Shown here: positions 8,443 to 16,106 of the stretch, piece by piece
Layout of the letters: each line of letters opens with the position of its first letter
Position numbering within the stretch: position 1 is the stretch's first letter
DNA from: Actinobacteria bacterium OK074
GTDB lineage: Bacteria; Actinomycetota; Actinomycetes; Streptomycetales; Streptomycetaceae
Assembly (NCBI GenBank): GCA_001298575.1
Contig: LJCV01000290.1
Coordinates: forward strand, 1 to 43,244
DNA: 43,244 nt
Direction: 5' to 3'
The notes under the pieces: model-generated
What the model was told of the DNA's origin: nothing
The model's database searches: none
What the model saw: the letters and a program-made list of their open reading frames with translations, nothing else
Position numbers and translations under genes: made by a program

Positions 8443-8768
8443 CAGTTCTTCACCCCGTCGCCCGATGTGGATGCCTCGGCCATCTTCTTGAGGGCGTTTT
8501 CCAGATTCTCTTCGAATTCTTCGTAACTCAGCTTGTTGGCCTTCACGCCTTCGCCGATGGTGCCGATCATCTCGCTCAGCTGTTCGGAGCCGTACTTCCA
8601 TCTTTCCTGAAATGTGTCGCAGGCCTCGTCCAGTCGTGACGTCCCGATCTCGGCGGCGCGGACATGCTCCAGCGCCTTGCGTGCGTCATCGAGGTCTTTC
8701 GTTGCCTGCTGAAGCGTTTTGACGAATCGATCCAGCTGGTCGACGTCGACCTTGAAGTGGTCCCCCAT
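8442..8768 (-). CDS. Small WXG100-like partner protein with YxxxE motif, 108 aa
   Basis: ATG 8768 has a G-run 7 bases upstream. An in-frame upstream extension has no similar support. The protein is all-helical with heptad-like spacing (DVDQLDRFVKTLQQATKDL), lacks a signal peptide and has WKYG in the turn region (Trp57). Tyr82-Glu-Glu-Phe-Glu86 fits the YxxxD/E T7SS motif. Its stop overlaps the start of the 427-aa secreted protein, so the two are made in equal amounts, as expected for a helper or heterodimer partner carrying the secretion tag. First gene of a four-gene overlapping operon. Confidence 0.78.
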   Translation of the reverse strand: MGDHFKVDVDQLDRFVKTLQQATKDLDDARKALEHVRAAEIGTSRLDEACDTFQERWKYGSEQLSEMIGTIGEGVKANKLSYEEFEENLENALKKMAEASTSGDGVKN

Positions 8769-8966
8769 TACGCACCCCCATGGCGGCAAAAAATAGAATT
8801 TCGGGCATTCCGGGCGCGCGAACTTGCCTGGCGCCGACCGGCCGGACAGCAGCCTATATATGAGTACAGTGGTGTGTCGATCGCACTCGGACGGTGCGCC
8901 CCCGGAGGCGTGGGTGGCGTGAAGTCGATGTCTCGTGAGTTTTCGTGCCGTACTGGAGGAGAGTCT

Positions 8967-9602
8967 GTGGAAGAGAGCGGCGGGGGTCTTCCTTTGGGTG
9001 ACCATGGCGCGCCAACCGATCGAGGCGGCGTCATCGTTCCGGTACCTCTGGCTAAATGTGCGTTCGATCACCCTGAGACCCGGGCGGCATGGGAGGGGGC
9101 GCGGCGTAAAGCGAGGAGAGGGCGCTGGGTCTGGCATGTCCTGTATGCGTTCTCTTGGGTGGCGTTCGTGGCGTGGCACGCGAATTCCTCTAGCGAGATG
9201 GGAAAAAAGAGGATTGTCGGAGCGTTCGTCCTGGTCTCGTTCTTTTATCTATTTCTTCTTTATCTCCGCCGCGACGTAATGGCCTCCCTGAAGCGCATCC
9301 GCCGTGTTCTCGAAGAGCACCCGTGGCAGTTCATCCATGAGGCGCACAAGCCTTCTGGCGTCAAGGACGTCATGGGCGTTCCCGTCCAACTGCGCTACAG
9401 CGAAGGCGAAGAGCTGACCGGTCTCCTGTCCGTGCGGAGTCCGCTCCAGAGGCGTCGCTGGCCCGAGGGGCTGGATCAGGGCGCTTGGTACGCCGGCAAG
9501 GTCTGGCAGGCGGGCGATGCCAGGACGCGAGGATTCGGTGTCCTCTCGGTGCCGGGCGGTGGCGAGCTCATGGAAGTGTCCAGCGGCACGGCAGTGCGGT
9601 AA
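8967..9602 (+). CDS. Two-helix membrane protein of unknown function, 211 aa
   Basis: GTG 8967 is strongly supported by GGAGGAG ending 5 bases before it; longer in-frame versions would run into the divergent promoter region. Two membrane helices lie at about 56-68 (HVLYAFSWVAFVAW) and 81-98 (GAFVLVSFFYLFLLYL), with a basic linker, and a soluble C-terminal domain (about 105-211) containing small beta-like stretches. It is divergently transcribed from the secreted-protein operon starting at 8768, with 198 bp between. Family not recognised. A/T content is higher than in neighbours. Confidence 0.75.
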   Translation: MEESGGGLPLGDHGAPTDRGGVIVPVPLAKCAFDHPETRAAWEGARRKARRGRWVWHVLYAFSWVAFVAWHANSSSEMGKKRIVGAFVLVSFFYLFLLYLRRDVMASLKRIRRVLEEHPWQFIHEAHKPSGVKDVMGVPVQLRYSEGEELTGLLSVRSPLQRRRWPEGLDQGAWYAGKVWQAGDARTRGFGVLSVPGGGELMEVSSGTAVR

Positions 9603-10020
9603 AGCCAATGCTTCAAGTGGTTGAGGCGGCGTTCGCCGCGTTGCGCTGCTTGCGAGTTGGGCGGAAGGCGGTCGCTCCGCAGCGCTGCGGTGACCGCGCC
9701 CGGAGCGAGACGCCGGCGCGCTCATCATCCGCCTGGCACACCTCGCGGGAACTGGTACACCTCACGGGAATTTGATCACCGACTCCCACCATCCATGGCC
9801 AGGCCGTGGAGGCAATGCCTTCGAAGGTCGGCCTTGGAGTTCCCTTGCGAGTCCGTGTCCATCCTCCTCGTTGACCAAGTCGCCCGATTTCGACGGAGGT
9901 TCGGGCGGCTCGGGGCCGGCGTCCCGGGCGCGGCTGTGGTGCCGTTCGCGGTGCCGGGCGCGCTCTCGGCGAAGCGACAGGAGAACCGGCGAATGGCATG
10001 GCGGATACGGCCTGGGCGGC
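9603..10020. other. 418-bp stretch without a convincing gene
   Basis: Open frames on both strands read through this stretch, but the translations are Arg/Pro/Ala-rich, without domains or good ribosome sites, as expected from non-coding high-GC DNA. It probably holds the decayed 5' part of the mycosin pseudogene that follows, but no catalytic Asp or His box of that family could be found. Confidence 0.55.
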
Positions 10021-10782
10021 GGCGACACGTTCCCCTACGCCGTCGCCGTCACGCCTGGGGCGGTCGACGGCCGTGCACCGGGCAATCTGCCCGGTGAGGG
10101 GGTGACCGTCGCCCTGGCCTACGCCGCCCGCAGCGGCGTGACAGTCCTCGCCTCGGCCGGCAACTCGGGTGACGAGCTCAACGAGGTCTCGTACCCGGCC
10201 GGTTACCCGGGTGTGATCGCGGTGGCCGCCACGCAGCAGAACGGTACGCGCGCCGACTTCTCCACCGTGCACACCTACAACGACGTGGCCGCGCCCGGCG
10301 TCGGGATCATCAGTGCGACCAACACCGGTGGCTACGAGCAGGTCAACGGCACCTCACCGGCCTGTGCGCTGGCCGCCGGCGTCGTGGCGCTGATGTACGC
10401 GAAGAACCCGAAGCTGACCCCCGCCCAGGCGAACGACGTCCTGATCGCGACCACCCATCGCCCCGTAGGGGGCGGCAGCGCCCTGCTCGGCTACGGCCTG
10501 ATCAACGCGGCCGCGGCCGTGCGGGCCGCCGCCTCGCCTCCCGAGGACACGACAAGTCCGGTGGCGTACAAGGGCAAGGAGCACCTGGCGACTCCGGACG
10601 GTACGACGAAGAACACGCACCCGGAAATGGATCCGGAGCTGTGGGTGACGGGTCTGATCGCCGCCGGTGTGGGGCTGGTGTTCCTGAGCGGCGGGGTACT
10701 CCTTGCGCGGTCGGGGCGTCGCAAGGTGCCGGCGGGGGCGCCCGGCGTGATGCAGCCTCAGCAGGGGTTTTATTCCGGCTGA
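10021..10782 (+). pseudogene. Mycosin (S8) pseudogene lacking the Asp and His catalytic regions
   Basis: From about 10090 the frame reads as the C-terminal half of a mycosin: a helix leading into VLASAGNSG (oxyanion Asn), YPAGYPGVIAVAA, AAPGV, the serine box NGTSPACA, the final helix with LTPAQ, and GYGLINA. A Thr/Pro linker and one membrane helix with a basic tail follow. The DTG and GHGT boxes expected about 100-150 codons earlier are absent; the open frame upstream (back to 9772) encodes unrelated Arg-rich sequence. The protein cannot be a serine protease. A short translated product without activity cannot be excluded. It is the third mycosin-like locus in the window. Confidence 0.82.
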
Positions 10783-10859
10783 GACACGGCCGAGGCCGCC
10801 GCAGAGACACAGCTGAGGCCGCCGCCGAGACATGGCTGAGGCTCCGGTGGAAAATGCAG

Positions 10860-10902
10860 AAGCCCCGGCGCCCCGTCCCTCTGGAGACGCGCCGGGGCTT
10901 TT
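10860..10902. terminator. Rho-independent terminator, works for both strands
   Basis: A perfect 12-bp stem, AAGCCCCGGCGC (10860-10871) with its complement (10889-10900), encloses a 17-base loop. T residues follow on the plus strand, and A residues precede it. It separates the mycosin pseudogene from the convergent membrane-protein gene ending at 10918. Confidence 0.85.
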
Positions 10903-10917
10903 CACCGGGGCTTTCCC

Positions 10918-11550
10918 TCACACGACGAAGAACATCACCAACAGGCTGACGGCAACGCCCACCACTCCCACCCCGATCATCACGAACACCGTCCGGAGCA
11001 GACCCCGGCTCGTCTCCCGCCGGGAGCTGCCGGCGCCGGAGCCGGAGCCCGCGCCGAAGGCGTACCCCGTGGCGGTGCAGTAGAGGCCGACGGCCAGGGG
11101 AAGCAGGGCGCCGAACCACCAGGCGCAGCCGATGGCGATGGCGCCGACCCAGCCGTGGTCCTGCTGGTAGGAGGTGTCGCCGGTCTTGCGGGCCTCGATG
11201 ACGTGGCCGCGCTGGTACAGGGCGTCGCTGCGGAGTTCGGCGTTGATGTCCTTGGTGGAGCCGTTGTCGGCGGTGAAAGTGCCGTAGCACCAACGGGTCT
11301 TGGTCCGTTTGCGGGCGCTGCTCGACGTGGACGAGTGGTACTTGTAGTCCACCGTGCAGGTCTCGACGGTGAGCTTGCCCGGGGTGGACTTGGCGTAGGA
11401 GTAGGGGCCGAGGTAACTGCCGAGGGCCAGGAGGACGAGGGCCGCGAGGATCAGGCCCGCGCCGATGAGGCGGCCCAGGCCCGCGCTGCCTCCGGCTCCG
11501 CCTCCGGGTGCTGCGGCGTTCGTCTCGGCGTTCCCGTGTACTTGTGCCAT
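10918..11550 (-). CDS. Three-helix membrane protein with extracytoplasmic Cys-containing domain, 210 aa
   Basis: ATG 11550 follows GAGGAG by about 10 bases; longer in-frame versions would overlap the next gene upstream. Layout: Gly/Ala-rich start, helix at about 28-48, an outside domain (about 50-130) with TVETCTVDY and RWCYGTF, whose two Cys may pair, then a helix or helix pair at about 135-165, and a C-terminal helix at about 188-210. The layout matches the proteins at 11585 and 23848, which also carry LT(V/I)..C and C.G(T/S) in the outside domain. Topology recalls DUF3592-like proteins, but I would not assign it. Its partner gene at 11585 is 34 bp upstream. Confidence 0.75.
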   Translation of the reverse strand: MAQVHGNAETNAAAPGGGAGGSAGLGRLIGAGLILAALVLLALGSYLGPYSYAKSTPGKLTVETCTVDYKYHSSTSSSARKRTKTRWCYGTFTADNGSTKDINAELRSDALYQRGHVIEARKTGDTSYQQDHGWVGAIAIGCAWWFGALLPLAVGLYCTATGYAFGAGSGSGAGSSRRETSRGLLRTVFVMIGVGVVGVAVSLLVMFFVV

Positions 11551-11584
11551 TTCGAGCTGACTCCTCAGAATGCGAATACGGACA

Positions 11585-12166
11585 TCACAGGGCGAATGCG
11601 CAGACGACCGCTGCCAGGATGCCCAGAATGAAGAGGCCGCCCACGAGGGGGCCGGTGACGGTCGGGGCCGGCAGACGCTGCCAGGAGGCCGCGAAGCCGG
11701 GGCCGTTGCGGGCGCCGAAGCCGGTGAGGAGGCAGTAACCGCCGAATGCGACCAGGGAGAGGCAGAGCGCGAGAATCGCGGCGTCCTTTCCGGGGTCACG
11801 GTCCTGCGGTTGTTCGAAGGTGTCGTCCACTTGCACCACGGGGATTTTCGTCCCCGCCTCGAAACGCGATGAAGTACCCACCGTGACGTCTTGATAGGTG
11901 CGCCCGCCGTCTTGTGCGGCCCAGCTTCCGGTGCAGCTGAACTGGAGTTCCGTGGAACGCCGACGGGTGCCGTAATGGGTCTTCGTGTGCGTCTCGCATG
12001 AAGAAATGGTGAGGGTGCCGTCGGTGCCCTCACCCGCGAGTTCACTGCGCAGTTCCGGAATGGTCACCACGGCGACGACCGCGGCCAGCGCGAGCAGTCC
12101 CAATCCGAGGAGTCTTCCCGCCCACAGGCTCGCTGTACTGCCGTAACTCGGCTGTGTTGTCACCAC
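11585..12166 (-). CDS. Three-helix membrane protein, paralogue of the 10918 and 23848 products, 193 aa
   Basis: Starts at GTG 12166 (or the next GTG, 12163), with AGGGGGA about 9 bases upstream. Helices lie at about 15-35, 130-147 and 169-190. The outside domain has TLTISSCETH and QFSCTGSW, matching the two Cys positions of its paralogues. It ends 34 bp before the next paralogue (start 11550), so they probably share a transcript. It is divergent from the WXG100 gene at 12295. Function unknown; repeated presence beside WXG100/CpnT-like genes suggests an accessory of the secretion system or its effectors. Confidence 0.75.
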   Translation of the reverse strand: MVTTQPSYGSTASLWAGRLLGLGLLALAAVVAVVTIPELRSELAGEGTDGTLTISSCETHTKTHYGTRRRSTELQFSCTGSWAAQDGGRTYQDVTVGTSSRFEAGTKIPVVQVDDTFEQPQDRDPGKDAAILALCLSLVAFGGYCLLTGFGARNGPGFAASWQRLPAPTVTGPLVGGLFILGILAAVVCAFAL

Positions 12167-12294
12167 TGTTGGTGGTCCCCCTAGTGACTTGACGATCTTT
12201 TGACTGGCGAGCTTGGCCGGTCGTGATCGAGGAGTCTAAGGTATCGGCCTGTCACACGATATGAGCTACGGCAAGGCCGGTTCGGGGGAACGCG

Positions 12295-12621
12295 ATGGAG
12301 TTCGACACCTTTAACGTAGAGACGGCTGTACTCCGGCAGCAGGGGCGGAACTTCGCCGACCTCGGGGGTGATTTCTCGACCGCCTCCAAGCGGCTTCAGA
12401 GCACCCTCGAAGGGCTTGGCGAGCCGTGGGCCGAGGCGGATTTCGGGGAGATCTTCGGCGAGGTCTACACGCCGATTCGCGACGGAATCTTCACGTCGAT
12501 GGACAGCCTCGCGGAACGCCTCCAGCAGATCGGGTACAACCTTCAGGACATGGCGCGTAATTACGACGCATCGGACACGTCGAACAGTGGCGAGCTGAAC
12601 GGGCTTTCCGGACAGCTCTGA
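12295..12621 (+). CDS. WXG100-like T7SS substrate, 108 aa
   Basis: ATG 12295 follows a GGGGGA site. The length, two-helix layout and central Trp45-Ala-Glu turn fit the WXG100 family. Tyr90-Asp-Ala-Ser-Asp94 is a textbook YxxxD secretion motif right after helix 2. The segment around the turn and second helix closely resembles the protein encoded at 25720: PWxEADFGEIFGEVY against PWGDDDIGEKFGVVY, and both have SLAERL. The CpnT-like gene begins 130 bp downstream on the same strand, so the two are probably a secreted pair. Confidence 0.85.
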   Translation: MEFDTFNVETAVLRQQGRNFADLGGDFSTASKRLQSTLEGLGEPWAEADFGEIFGEVYTPIRDGIFTSMDSLAERLQQIGYNLQDMARNYDASDTSNSGELNGLSGQL

Positions 12622-12751
12622 TCGTCGGCCTCCGGTCGGTCCCGACCCGGGCTTCAGGTGGCTGCAGCCGACTACGGCCGGCTGCGACCGACGCCAATCC
12701 GGGCCGAATGGACTTTCCGGGTAATTCTTATCAAATACGGGGGCTATTGGC

Positions 12752-13900
12752 ATGTCACTCACCCTGCCCAGTGAACTTGTCTGGGTGCTCGACCTCCTCG
12801 GCTACAGCTGGCCCGAGGTCGACGAGGAAGCACTCCACGAAGTTGCCGAGACCTGGCGGAGTTTCGGCTCCGAACTCGCGGAGATCCAGGCGCAGGGCCA
12901 GGCACTCGCCGGCAACGTCGTCGCGTACAACACCGGTACGGCCGTCGACGGCTTCAGCAAGGCGTGGGGCGCCTACACCGGCGCGAACGGCCAGGACAGT
13001 TACCTTCCGGACGCGAAGACCGCGTGCGAGGTGATCGCGCTCGCCTTCGACGCCGCCGCGGTGGCCGTCCTGACGGCGAAGCTGGCCGTGATCGCCCAAC
13101 TCGTCGCCCTGGCCGTAGAGATCATCGCCGCGCAGGCGTCGGCGCCCTTCACCTTCGGCCTGTCCGAGGTCGGCGCGCTGGGTGCGACGCAGGCCACGCG
13201 TGTGATCGTCCGCGAACTGCTCGACAAGCTCAAGCGGGAGGTCATGGAGGCGGTCACCAAGGCGATGGAGCACGCCACCGTGGACGCCGTCAAAAAGCTC
13301 GCCAAGGAGCAGCTGGAGAAGATCACCAAGGACAAGGTCAAGGAGTACGCCAAGAAGCAGATCAAGGAGCAGGCCAAGCAGTTCGTCCAGGAAAAGGTCG
13401 TCGACGCGGCCAAGGACAAGGCCAAGGAAGCCGCCGTCGGCATGGCGCAGAACATCGGCCAGCAGAGCGTCGAGACCTACTTCGACGCCCGCTCCGGCAT
13501 CGACCTCGGCGAGACGGCGGACGTCGCCAAGGACGCGGCCGGCGAGTACGTGGACGACCTCAAGAACGAGGCCACCGGGGGCGAAGGATCCACCATCGCG
13601 GGCTACGCCGACTACGCGGACCCGAACACGTACGTGGACTCCGCGAAGGAGACCGTGACGGAGAAGGTGACCGGGGCGGTCGGGGACCGCGTGCAGCAGG
13701 GGGTCGACGCGCTGTCCGGACACAGCGCCGACACCGGTGACGGCGGCACGGACACCGACACCGCACAGGCGTCCGACGGTGCCGCCGCCTCCTCGGGCAC
13801 CACGCAGACGTCCACCAGGGCCACGACCACCTCCTCCGCCGCGGCGGGCTCCGGTTCCTCCGGGGGCGCCCAGGACTGGGCCCGGAGCGAGTTCGGATGA
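12752..13900 (+). CDS. CpnT-like N-terminal (WXG100-like) domain protein without a toxin domain, 382 aa
   Basis: ATG 12752 follows GGGGGC-rich sequence. Residues 1-175 match the WXG100-like delivery domain at the front of CpnT-type toxins (LPSELVWVLDLLGYSWP start; APFTFGLSEVGALGATQATR block at about 130), and the same blocks occur in the toxin at 19576. Residues 180-235 form a Lys-rich amphipathic, probably coiled-coil helix, 260-320 another helical part, and the last 60 residues are Ser/Thr/Gly-rich. Where a toxin domain would be expected, the protein ends. It may be a stand-alone carrier, a structural partner, or a toxin that lost its C-terminus. Confidence 0.82.
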   Translation: MSLTLPSELVWVLDLLGYSWPEVDEEALHEVAETWRSFGSELAEIQAQGQALAGNVVAYNTGTAVDGFSKAWGAYTGANGQDSYLPDAKTACEVIALAFDAAAVAVLTAKLAVIAQLVALAVEIIAAQASAPFTFGLSEVGALGATQATRVIVRELLDKLKREVMEAVTKAMEHATVDAVKKLAKEQLEKITKDKVKEYAKKQIKEQAKQFVQEKVVDAAKDKAKEAAVGMAQNIGQQSVETYFDARSGIDLGETADVAKDAAGEYVDDLKNEATGGEGSTIAGYADYADPNTYVDSAKETVTEKVTGAVGDRVQQGVDALSGHSADTGDGGTDTDTAQASDGAAASSGTTQTSTRATTTSSAAAGSGSSGGAQDWARSEFG

Positions 13901-13979
13901 CGTCACCGCGCCCTACGGAACTGCGCCCTACGGCTCTCCCCACCCCCACCGTCGTCGACAGGAAGGACGTGCCCCACCC

Positions 13980-14369
13980 ATGACCGCTGACCGCGAGATC
14001 CAGGACGAGGAACTCATGGGTGTCGCCCAGGACCCCGAACAGGCCCTGCGGCTGCACCGTTCCCTGCGCACCATCGCCAACGCACCCTCGCTCGACCCGG
14101 AGTTGCGCGACATGGCCCGCGCGGTACTGAGCGGGCACGTCGACGTCAAGGACGCCTTCCAGGACCCGCGTTACACCGAGGCCGTCTTCCAGCGGATGCA
14201 CGAGATCCGCCGGGCGGCCGACGACCAGACGTACGCGGAACGCCAGCAGTCCAAGGCCCAGTTCACCGACTGGGACGCTCGGGAGCAGGCAGACCTGGAC
14301 CGCGAACGCGCGGAACGGGACGCACCGGTACACGGCACCGGGCGGGACGGGCGATCCGCCCGGCGGTGA
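13980..14369 (+). CDS. Small helical protein of unknown function, 129 aa
   Basis: ATG 13980, with GGAAGGA 13 bases upstream; a longer in-frame version would overlap the preceding gene. The protein is soluble and helical: LRLHRSLRTIANAPSLDPEL, then AVLSGHVDVKDAFQDP, then a charged coiled-coil-like tail. The same pattern (about 30 residues, a Leu-Ser-Gly segment, then a short acidic D-x-A-x-x-D-P stretch) occurs in the product of 24633, so the two are paralogues. Each lies next to a CpnT-like gene. A chaperone or adaptor role is possible but unproven. Confidence 0.72.
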   Translation: MTADREIQDEELMGVAQDPEQALRLHRSLRTIANAPSLDPELRDMARAVLSGHVDVKDAFQDPRYTEAVFQRMHEIRRAADDQTYAERQQSKAQFTDWDAREQADLDRERAERDAPVHGTGRDGRSARR

Positions 14370-14474
14370 GTCAATCCCCCCAGCGCTGGGGGCGGTTGGC
14401 TCGGCGCTGGGGCCGGGGTGGCGTCCCTCGTCGAGCGGTCGTGTCTTCTTCTGTGCTTTGACGCCAACGAAACG

Positions 14475-15158
14475 TCACGCCCGACGCTGCTTCGTGCCGA
14501 CGGTGTAGGCGATGGCCCAAGCGGTGGCCGCGGCGATGACGAGGCCGAGTGGGGAGTACCAGTCGACGCCGCCGCCGGTTTCGTCGGTCCACCATGCCTT
14601 GGCCGGGAAGAAGGGCTCGTATTCCAGCAAGGTCTTGAGGGCCATGGGCGAATCGTGCACGGCGAAGATGAGCGGGAGGGCGTTGGCGTAGCCGAAGAAG
14701 GCGCCGAGCGCGGCGATGACGGCTCCGCCGACCCGGGCACCGTTGCTGCGGTGCGCCATCGAGCCGATCAGTGCGCCGACGATCGCCCCGTTGACCAGCG
14801 CGTGGGCCAGGTAGAGGACGCTGCCCATGGTGAGCGACACGTCCTTGTAGGTGGCCAGGACGAGCCCGCTGTAGAGCAGCGAGACGATGACGGACACGAA
14901 GAACGCGAGAAACACCGCGCCTACGGGGTTGCCGTTCGCGTTCGGCGGCTGCTGTCCGAAGGCGGGTGCCTGGAACTGCGGTCCGGGGTACGGCGGTTGC
15001 GGCGGTTGTCCGGGGTACATCGGCGGCTGCCCGAAGCCCGCCGGCGGCTGCTGCGGTGGGGCGGGCTGGGCGTACGGGTTGTTGTAGGCGGCGTAGGGGT
15101 TCTGCGGGGGCTGGGCCGGCGGAGGTGGTGGTGGCGGTTGGAACGGCGGCTGGCTCAT
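14475..15158 (-). CDS. Pro/Gln-rich membrane protein, 227 aa
   Basis: ATG 15158 follows GGGGGA by about 4 bases. The first 75 residues are nearly all Pro, Gln, Gly, Tyr and Ala (cytoplasmic disordered tail), a common leader of actinobacterial membrane proteins. Four helices follow, at about 80-103, 113-133, 140-163 and 199-217, with a Trp-rich loop (FFPAKAWWTDE) between the last two. Family not recognised; no catalytic motif. It is the last gene of the minus-strand run that begins with the toxin, but 146 bp separates it from the phosphotransferase gene. Confidence 0.75.
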   Translation of the reverse strand: MSQPPFQPPPPPPPAQPPQNPYAAYNNPYAQPAPPQQPPAGFGQPPMYPGQPPQPPYPGPQFQAPAFGQQPPNANGNPVGAVFLAFFVSVIVSLLYSGLVLATYKDVSLTMGSVLYLAHALVNGAIVGALIGSMAHRSNGARVGGAVIAALGAFFGYANALPLIFAVHDSPMALKTLLEYEPFFPAKAWWTDETGGGVDWYSPLGLVIAAATAWAIAYTVGTKQRRA

Positions 15159-15304
15159 TGATCCCCCAAGGAGTGAACTGACAGAAGCCGCAAAGTATCA
15201 GGGAGATCAGGAGGGGGGCGGCGGGGCCGGAGCGGGCTGTGTGAAGGGTGGGGTCGGGATGAGGGTTGAGTCGTTGGTGGCGATCCGGCGGCCCTGAGAG
15301 CGAG

Positions 15305-16048
15305 TCAGCCAAGAGCGTTCGTGAAGACGGCGCGGTGGGCGGTCGTGTAGTCGTGTTCACGCCTCGACCAGGCGATCCGGGCGAGGATCTGGTCGTCGTC
15401 GGCCACGCGTGGGTGTGGGGCTTCGAGGTGCTGACGCCACCAGAGGGCGTTGCGGAGTTGGCGGTCGAGGACGGCGTCGACCAGGTCGTCGGCGCGTGCC
15501 GGGGCGTCGAGTCCGTAGGTGTCGGCGAGGATTCGGACCTGGGCTGCCTGTTCCTGGGCGGGCGGGGCCTGTGTCTTGGAGGAGATGCACCAGGTCCAGG
15601 CCATGTATCCGAGGTCTTCGAGGGGGTCGCCGGGGGCGGCTGTGTCGAAGTCGATGAAGGCCACCGGGCGGTCCTGCTGGAAGACGGTGTTGTTCGGGCC
15701 GGGATCGTGGTGGCAGACGACCGGATGGGCCGCGGCGAGCCGGCTGCCGCGGGTGGCCTCGTGCAACGCGCGCAGGAGCGCACCCGCGGCCGCCACCTGA
15801 TCGTCGTCCCAGCGCCGGAATTTGGTCGGCACCCGGCCGGGGAGGTAGGTGAACGTGTCACGGCCGGTGTCGTCGAGCCCGAGATGTCGCGGTGCGCCGT
15901 CGAACCCGCGTCGGTGGAGGTGGTCCAGCAGTTCGGCGACGAAGGCGGATTTGGCGGTGACGGGGCGTCGGACGGTCTCGCCGACACGGACGACGCCCTG
16001 AGTGATCCGCCCGCCGGACAGCGGGACTTCGTCGGGTCCCGTGCTCAT
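15305..16048 (-). CDS. APH-family phosphotransferase (kinase-like), 247 aa
   Basis: ATG 16048. The aminoglycoside-phosphotransferase/choline-kinase fold is shown by the catalytic loop CHHDPGPNN (His-x-Asp-x4-Asn, with the Asp at about 116) and the metal-binding FIDFDTAAPGDP at about 131. A TYLPGR hinge region lies at about 69. The N-terminal lobe is short (ATP-binding Lys possibly in VTAKSAF). The substrate cannot be told; such proteins phosphorylate small molecules, aminoglycosides being only one case. It is not a T7SS component by family and may be a passenger. It ends the gene run behind the P-loop protein. Confidence 0.85.
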   Translation of the reverse strand: MSTGPDEVPLSGGRITQGVVRVGETVRRPVTAKSAFVAELLDHLHRRGFDGAPRHLGLDDTGRDTFTYLPGRVPTKFRRWDDDQVAAAGALLRALHEATRGSRLAAAHPVVCHHDPGPNNTVFQQDRPVAFIDFDTAAPGDPLEDLGYMAWTWCISSKTQAPPAQEQAAQVRILADTYGLDAPARADDLVDAVLDRQLRNALWWRQHLEAPHPRVADDDQILARIAWSRREHDYTTAHRAVFTNALG

Positions 16049-16106
16049 CGCTTCAGCTTCTCGCGTTCTCGTTCGCGGTGAGGCGCGTGTGCCGTGTGCC
16101 CTGTGC

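Noticed and set aside
11551..12045. N-terminal extension of the membrane protein gene starting at 11550
   Set aside because: The extension overlaps the upstream paralogue on the same strand and encodes Pro/Arg/Ser-rich sequence; ATG 11550 has a good ribosome site and the family-like start.
12181..12762. 193-codon minus-strand frame opposite the WXG100 gene
   Set aside because: The plus strand holds a clear WXG100 protein with YxxxD motif; the minus frame has no start site support.
15266..16081. 271-codon plus-strand frame opposite the phosphotransferase
   Set aside because: The minus strand contains the complete APH catalytic motifs; the plus frame is Val/Gly/Glu-rich shadow.
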